Below, piece after piece: positions 60,553 through 64,000 of a DNA stretch of 64,000 nucleotides; the first letter of the stretch is position 1, and every line of letters begins with the position of its first letter. Origin of the DNA: Prochlorococcus sp. AG-347-K17 (GTDB lineage: Bacteria > Cyanobacteriota > Cyanobacteriia > PCC-6307 > Cyanobiaceae). Location: the NCBI GenBank assembly GCA_003281385.1, contig QCCE01000002.1, forward strand, positions 62,001-126,000, read 5' to 3'. The translations under genes and the position numbers were made by a program. The notes below the pieces were generated by a model. The model worked only from the letters and a program-made list of their open reading frames with translations, was not told the origin of the DNA and did not search any database.

Positions 60553-60648
60553 CTAATTCTTTGTGTTCGATGTAACCCTTAATAAAAAATAAAGACTTAG
60601 AATAAAAATTATCGCCAAAGTAACAGTTAATGAAGAAAAACTATCCAT
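60553..60648 (-). CDS. Tiny membrane peptide, 31 aa
   Basis: A 31-residue frame (ATG 60648, TAG 60553): MDSFSSLTVTLAIIFILSLY followed by FLLRVTSNTKN, one membrane helix. The start is acidic and the end basic, fitting a single-span protein. Unknown function; supported mainly by the hydrophobic helix. Confidence 0.45.
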   Translation of the reverse strand: MDSFSSLTVTLAIIFILSLYFLLRVTSNTKN

Positions 60649-60706
60649 ATCTTTACTAATAAAAAATTTATTTAACTATAGCAGTTAGATTAAATAGATC
60701 TTTATT

Positions 60707-60835
60707 TCAGTTTTCTTTGAGAAGTGAAAGAATAAATTTATTCAAATTTTCTTTTTTTAAAAATAATTTTTTATTCTTGTATGTATTTAATTTATTAAAA
60801 ATTAAATTAACTAAATCTTCTAATTTTGGAGTCAT
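60707..60835 (-). CDS. Small basic protein, 42 aa
   Basis: A 42-residue frame (ATG 60835, TGA 60707): MTPKLEDLVNLIFNKLNTYK followed by NKKLFLKKENLNKFILSLLK. Very lysine-rich, helical. It begins three bases after the stop of the lipoprotein gene at 60839, so it is likely cotranscribed with it. Confidence 0.48.
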   Translation of the reverse strand: MTPKLEDLVNLIFNKLNTYKNKKLFLKKENLNKFILSLLKEN

Positions 60836-60838
60836 AGG

Positions 60839-61195
60839 TTAAATCTTTTTTTCTAATAAATAAGTTTTCTCTTCACCAATTTTATCTGGCTTGGTTATTT
60901 TACAACCTTTATCTTTTTCCATATTACAATCTTTTGTGGCAGGAACAGATTTCCAGGTGCAAATTTTTTCTTGGGAATCTTCTTTTAAAATATTCCAACC
61001 ATCATCTAAATATTCTGAAATACCATCCTCTTCGCATGAAAATTTTATTTCCATTCTTTCCTTTTTTGGGCTAGAAATCTCATTAATATTTTTTTCCAAA
61101 TTTTTTATGGGACTCTCTTTGTTATTTGCTGTCTTACAAGAACTTAAGAAAATGGCTATTAGAACTATTAGTGGAAATTGCTTAATTAAGTTCAT
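60839..61195 (-). CDS. Predicted lipoprotein, 118 aa
   Basis: A 118-residue exported protein with a lipobox: PLIVLIAIFLSSC at about residues 8-20, so the mature N-terminal cysteine would be lipidated and membrane-anchored. The mature part is acidic with several cysteines (IKFSCEEDG, EKICTWKSV, KDCNMEKDKGCK) that may form disulfides. Function unknown. Confidence 0.75.
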   Translation of the reverse strand: MNLIKQFPLIVLIAIFLSSCKTANNKESPIKNLEKNINEISSPKKERMEIKFSCEEDGISEYLDDGWNILKEDSQEKICTWKSVPATKDCNMEKDKGCKITKPDKIGEEKTYLLEKKI

Positions 61196-61235
61196 TTTTA
61201 AATTTTTGAAGATTCTAAATAATTTGAATTATAAT

Positions 61236-61412
61236 TTATTTTGATTCTATTAATCTTAGTAGTTTATCCATTTTATTCATCAATTTTTTTACATCATCTG
61301 GCTTCGGTAACATTAATTCTTCTATAACTTCTAAATGCATTTTCTTTAAGTTTTGCCTCAAATCTTTTAAATGCATTTTTACATTTTCTTTCTTTTGGTT
61401 TATGTCAGTCAT
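61236..61412 (-). CDS. Small helical protein, 58 aa
   Basis: A 58-residue frame (ATG 61412, TAA 61236) of charged helices: TDINQKKENVKMHLKDLRQN then LKKMHLEVIEELMLPKPDDV and KKLMNKMDKLLRLIES. Heptad spacing suggests a helical bundle or coiled coil. Its stop is 41 bases from the start of the lipoprotein gene. Confidence 0.6.
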   Translation of the reverse strand: MTDINQKKENVKMHLKDLRQNLKKMHLEVIEELMLPKPDDVKKLMNKMDKLLRLIESK

Positions 61413-61493
61413 AGGATTTAAATTTAAACTTTATCAAACTTAAAGTTTCAATCATAATATTGGAATGGTTATTAATAGAAAATAATTAAAGAT

Positions 61494-61868
61494 TTAATTT
61501 CTTAAATTCTCTATTTCATAGATTTCTTCGCCGCCATAACAAAAATTTGTGGATAACATTTTTATTTCCCTATTATTTATTCCAACTGTATTTTTATTTT
61601 TAATAATATAATTTTTAGCTATCGATTCACAATCTAATTTATTTTTTGCATGTTTAATAATTGGATAGAAATATGTCAATATCGTAAGTACAAAGAGAAA
61701 TATTATTAATGATTTTTTTTCGTTTTTAATAAATTCTTTAGAAGTTTTTTTGGCTTTTAATATTTTTATTAATAATTTATCTGGTAATCCTATTTGAACA
61801 AATAATAACTCTACCCACCATGGAAGATCTTTTTGTTTCTTTTTCTTTGAGTTTTCGTAGGTATTCAT
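61494..61868 (-). CDS. Single-span membrane protein, 124 aa
   Basis: A 124-residue protein: a basic start, a WVELLFVQIGLPDKLLIKIL amphipathic region, a membrane helix (LIIFLFVLTILTYFYPIIK) and a soluble tail with two cysteines (KLDCESIAKNY, NFCYGGEE). The PIIKHAKNKLDC stretch is similar to PVVKEAKYKNQC in the 85-residue protein at 34254-34511, suggesting a shared family. Unknown function. Confidence 0.7.
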   Translation of the reverse strand: MNTYENSKKKKQKDLPWWVELLFVQIGLPDKLLIKILKAKKTSKEFIKNEKKSLIIFLFVLTILTYFYPIIKHAKNKLDCESIAKNYIIKNKNTVGINNREIKMLSTNFCYGGEEIYEIENLRN

Positions 61869-61930
61869 TTTCTTAGCTTCATAATTTTTGTTTCTAACCT
61901 CTTTAGAATTAGTTGTTTCTTTTTACTCAT
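61865..61930 (-). CDS. Possible micro-protein, 21 aa
   Basis: A 21-residue frame (ATG 61930, TGA 61865) beginning MSKKKQLILKRLETKIMKLR, strongly basic and helical, whose stop overlaps the ATG of the 124-residue gene (ATGA). The frame stays open 12 codons further upstream (NLYIPYKSFDD) but has no better start. Included because of the coupling overlap; could be spurious. Confidence 0.3.
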   Translation of the reverse strand: MSKKKQLILKRLETKIMKLRK

Positions 61931-62058
61931 ATCATCGAATGATTTATATGGAATGTAGAGGTTTTATTTTGATTTGAAAACTATATTTTTATTTTATAAG
62001 TTTTAATTTAATTTATCTATGATTTTGAGTATTCTTAATCAGTATTTAAATTTTTTTG

Positions 62059-62328
62059 ATGGCAAAAAAAAGAAGGAAGTTAAATAAAGATTTTGAGAAA
62101 AAAATATATGCATCAAAAAAAAATGTCGAATTAGTATTGGCAAAAATTTATGATATCGATGATGAAGATATACAAAAAGAATATATGAGTGCTTTTAACA
62201 GAGTTGTTTACTTATATGATGAATTAAAAGAAGACTATGAACAGCAAGGATTTTCTGATAATTCCGAAGAACTTCTTACAAAATATAAAAAAGCTTTTAT
62301 TCTTTTCGAATCAGAATTTGAAATTTAA
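62059..62328 (+). CDS. Helical protein, 89 aa
   Basis: An 89-residue charged helical protein (ATG 62059, directly after a TTG that is a less likely start): AKKRRKLNKDFEKKIYASKK, then NVELVLAKIYDIDDEDIQKE and a tyrosine-rich AFNRVVYLYDELKEDYEQQG. The four-helix look and charges suggest a soluble adaptor or nucleic-acid-linked protein. Family unknown. Confidence 0.68.
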   Translation: MAKKRRKLNKDFEKKIYASKKNVELVLAKIYDIDDEDIQKEYMSAFNRVVYLYDELKEDYEQQGFSDNSEELLTKYKKAFILFESEFEI

Positions 62329-62341
62329 GATCTATTACTAA

Positions 62342-62548
62342 TTAGCGTTTGAAAGGTTTTACAGGAATTTCAATTAGCTTTCCTTCTTGGAGATCAGATC
62401 TTTTCTCTTGCAAAATTTTGATACATAAAGATGCTCTTTTCTCTTTTTTGCAAAATCTTTTTATTTGATAGTTAGTAAGTGAGAATGATTCATTACTTAA
62501 TGAAAAAAAGGCTAATAAAAACATAGAAAAATTTAATACCAATTTCAT
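62342..62548 (-). CDS. Exported hypothetical protein, 68 aa
   Basis: A 68-residue protein with a signal peptide (LVLNFSMFLLAFFSLSNESFS) and a basic mature part with two cysteines (RFCKKEKRASLCIKIL). Exported, possibly disulfide-bonded. Function unknown. Convergent with the 89-residue gene. Confidence 0.68.
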   Translation of the reverse strand: MKLVLNFSMFLLAFFSLSNESFSLTNYQIKRFCKKEKRASLCIKILQEKRSDLQEGKLIEIPVKPFKR

Positions 62549-62588
62549 TTGTCCTCTCCTAACTATTTTATAATTCTCTTTAATTTAA

Positions 62589-62867
62589 TTACTTTCTATT
62601 ATAAGTATCTATAATTTTTTTTAATTCATCTTTACTTAAGTCTGTTGAAATAAAAACTTCTTGAGCTGTTTTACCTTTTCTTGCTATCGCTTTATATCCG
62701 TTTATAGTTTTCACTGACAATCTAATTATCAATTTAGAAGATCTCCCTCTAGCTCTTGAAATAGCAGCTGGAGTTATTGTCTTGATGTTAATATCCATCG
62801 CTAATTTTTTTAGTATAGGAATTAAACCTTCTATATTTGTACTATGATTTAAAACTAATCTTCCCAA
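62589..62867 (-). CDS. DUF2103 family protein
   Basis: A 92-residue protein matching the DUF2103 pattern: MGRLVLNHSTNIEGLIPILK, INIKTITPAAISRARGRSSK, LIIRLSVKTINGYKAIARKG and TAQEVFIST. Members are predicted metal-binding or nucleic-acid-associated proteins without a known function; some have an added C-terminal metal-binding part that is absent here. Confidence 0.82.
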   Translation of the reverse strand: MGRLVLNHSTNIEGLIPILKKLAMDINIKTITPAAISRARGRSSKLIIRLSVKTINGYKAIARKGKTAQEVFISTDLSKDELKKIIDTYNRK

Positions 62868-62983
62868 TTTAGATTTTTTTTTATTCTATTGAGAAAATTT
62901 TGTTTCTGAGAAATTAACTTTGGCTTTAAAATGATTAAAAATTTTGAAGTTCTGTTATATTTATAATAGCTTTTTTAAATTTA

Positions 62984-63085
62984 ATGATCTTTCAAATAGG
63001 TTGGGCTGCATTGGCTGCCATTTTTACTTTTTCAATTGCCATGGTTGTTTGGGGAAGAAATGGCGATGGTTCCATTGATATATGA
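62984..63085 (+). CDS. petN: Cytochrome b6-f complex subunit VIII
   Basis: A 33-residue single-span subunit of the cytochrome b6-f complex in the thylakoid. The sequence [20 protein letters not shown] followed by [12 protein letters not shown] is the PetN signature, especially the conserved VWGRNG end. Start ATG 62984, TGA 63083-63085. The next gene's ATG overlaps the TGA by four bases (ATGA), so the two are translated together. Confidence 0.97.
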
Positions 63086-63222
63086 TTTCATTTTTAACTT
63101 ATGAAGTATATTTAAGTAAATTTCTTATTTTAACATCGTTTTTTTTACTCATATTAATAACATTCGCTGTAATTTATATATCCTATGTCTCCTGGAAAGA
63201 TAAAAAAAGATTAAAAAAATAG
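63082..63222 (+). CDS. Small membrane protein translationally coupled to petN, 46 aa
   Basis: A 46-residue frame (ATG 63082, TAG 63220-63222): [20 protein letters not shown], a long membrane helix that continues [13 protein letters not shown], then a basic tail KDKKRLKK. Its ATG overlaps the petN stop, so it is made from the same message and may act with the cytochrome b6-f complex or its assembly. That link is inferred from position alone. Confidence 0.65.
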
Positions 63223-63237
63223 ATATTATTGTTCTTG

Positions 63238-63837
63238 CTATTTTTTCTTATCCTTAATTCTTAGCTCCTCAATTAATTCTTTTGCTTGTTCCATTTTAGA
63301 GATACTGCTTTTGTAAATCCCAATATCTTTTTCTGCTTTATTAGCAGATAAGCTTAACTTCTCAAAAATATCAAAAGTTATCTTATTTATGTCTGAATCA
63401 TTTTTCTCTTCGAGATCTTGGGATTTTGAAATTAAAATGTATATTCCTAAGTTCAAAATCCTTGAACTATAAAGTTTAGAATTACTTTTTTCTAATAATA
63501 ATTTTAAAATATCTTTAGATGTTTTATCCTTGAATTCAGTTAAAGACTTTTTAGATAGTTCATTAATTTCCTTCGCCTCAAAATTTGTAGAACTGCATAA
63601 AGATTCAAAAAGTAGATTCAAGTGTCTTTCAGGTTGATATCCTTTCATTAATTCTTTGAATGTTTCAGTGAGACCGACACAAAAGAGATAATCTTGCGTA
63701 AATTCATTTTGATGGTTTAAAAGATTAAGTTCGACAAGCATTTCATCAACTATTCTTTTATATAAACCTGGAATGACGTAAGGAAATTTTTCATGAAATA
63801 ACTTTTTGCTATCTGAAACAGTCAATTTTTCTTTCAA
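63238..63837 (-). CDS. psb29: Photosystem II biogenesis protein Psb29 / Thf1
   Basis: About 199 residues of the Psb29/Thf1 family, needed for thylakoid formation and photosystem II repair, partly through FtsH protease stability. The hallmark parts are present: TVSDSKKLFHEKFPYVIPGL, YKRIVDEMLVELNLL, FCVGLTETFKELMKGYQPE and a C-terminal coiled-coil (SSISKMEQAKELIEELRIKD). I use the TTG at 63837 (MKEKLTVSD), which puts the TVSD motif at the N-terminus as in relatives. A longer frame from TTG 63882 adds 15 residues. It diverges from clpP. Confidence 0.88.
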   Translation of the reverse strand: MKEKLTVSDSKKLFHEKFPYVIPGLYKRIVDEMLVELNLLNHQNEFTQDYLFCVGLTETFKELMKGYQPERHLNLLFESLCSSTNFEAKEINELSKKSLTEFKDKTSKDILKLLLEKSNSKLYSSRILNLGIYILISKSQDLEEKNDSDINKITFDIFEKLSLSANKAEKDIGIYKSSISKMEQAKELIEELRIKDKKK

Positions 63838-63917
63838 TTTTTTATATGTAAACCTTAATAAGGTTAGCGTATGTTGACTCAATATCGTTAATATCTAATA
63901 AACAGATAAATATTATT

Positions 63918-64000
63918 ATGATCCCCTTAGTTTTAGAAGAATCAGGCGGTAGTGAAAGAGTCTTTGATATTTATTCGAGACTATTAAGAGAGAGAATAAT
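63918..64000 (+). CDS. clpP: ATP-dependent Clp protease proteolytic subunit (N-terminal part)
   Basis: The frame opens at ATG 63918 and runs off the window: [20 protein letters not shown] then RLLRERII, the N-terminus of ClpP. Only about 27 residues are visible; the catalytic residues lie beyond the window. In cyanobacteria a clpP next to psb29 is common. Confidence 0.9.
   Translation, partial: MIPLVLEESGGSERVFDIYSRLLRERI

Noticed and set aside
1-64000. CRISPR array, insertion sequence or integrase
   Set aside because: No run of regularly spaced identical repeats, no transposase or integrase motif, and no terminal inverted repeats were seen. The short repeats present are local and not spaced like a CRISPR array.

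Overview
The window looks like a stretch of a high-light-adapted Prochlorococcus chromosome. It is very AT-rich and densely packed. It carries petN, a high-light-inducible-type protein, an adenosylcobalamin-dependent ribonucleotide reductase, a DUF92/VTE6-type protein, Tic20, Psb29/Thf1 next to clpP, pstCAB, a phn-type ABC transporter, and a probable 6S RNA just after purK. Many very small membrane proteins fill the spaces between blocks, which is also typical of this group.

Layout. 1-8.3 kb: the end of a histidine-rich protein, a GMC oxidoreductase, a pentapeptide protein, glyoxalase I, Tic20, tRNA-Ser(TGA), a pilin-like protein and several small proteins. 8.4-32.2 kb is a housekeeping block: nrdJ, prfC, hslO, rsmE, the phnDCE-like transporter, an aminotransferase, a family 4 uracil-DNA glycosylase, ispG, ctpA, nadA, two phosphoesterase/TPM proteins, a MidA-like methyltransferase, aroB and purK, followed by the 6S RNA.

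32.5-44.7 kb is an accessory region of small genes. It includes two DUF1651 genes driven by near-identical promoters that each carry a LexA-like palindrome. Between them, on the opposite strand, lies a gene cluster containing a stand-alone NAD-ligase-like adenylation domain. Further on come a high-light-inducible-type protein, a short-chain dehydrogenase and roughly twenty proteins under 100 residues. 44.8-49.3 kb holds a potassium-channel/TrkA protein, a decayed pstS remnant and intact pstC-pstA-pstB.

50.5-56.3 kb is a tight minus-strand operon with the four genes of the ligase-associated DNA repair set: exonuclease, ATP-dependent ligase, Lhr-like helicase and PdeM-like phosphoesterase. 56.3-62.9 kb is another accessory stretch with a DUF2130 nuclease-like protein, an orphan IF2-N-like domain and many small proteins. 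The right end has petN, psb29/thf1 and the start of clpP.

Most interesting points: the paired LexA-like promoters; a matching 26-codon overlapping frame inside both DUF1651 genes; the orphan ligase domain between them; a pstS pseudogene immediately before pstCAB; a 40-residue gene with a near-perfect anti-16S ribosome binding site; and a uracil-DNA glycosylase that has lost its iron-sulfur ligands. All function calls come from reading motifs by eye; no database search was run.
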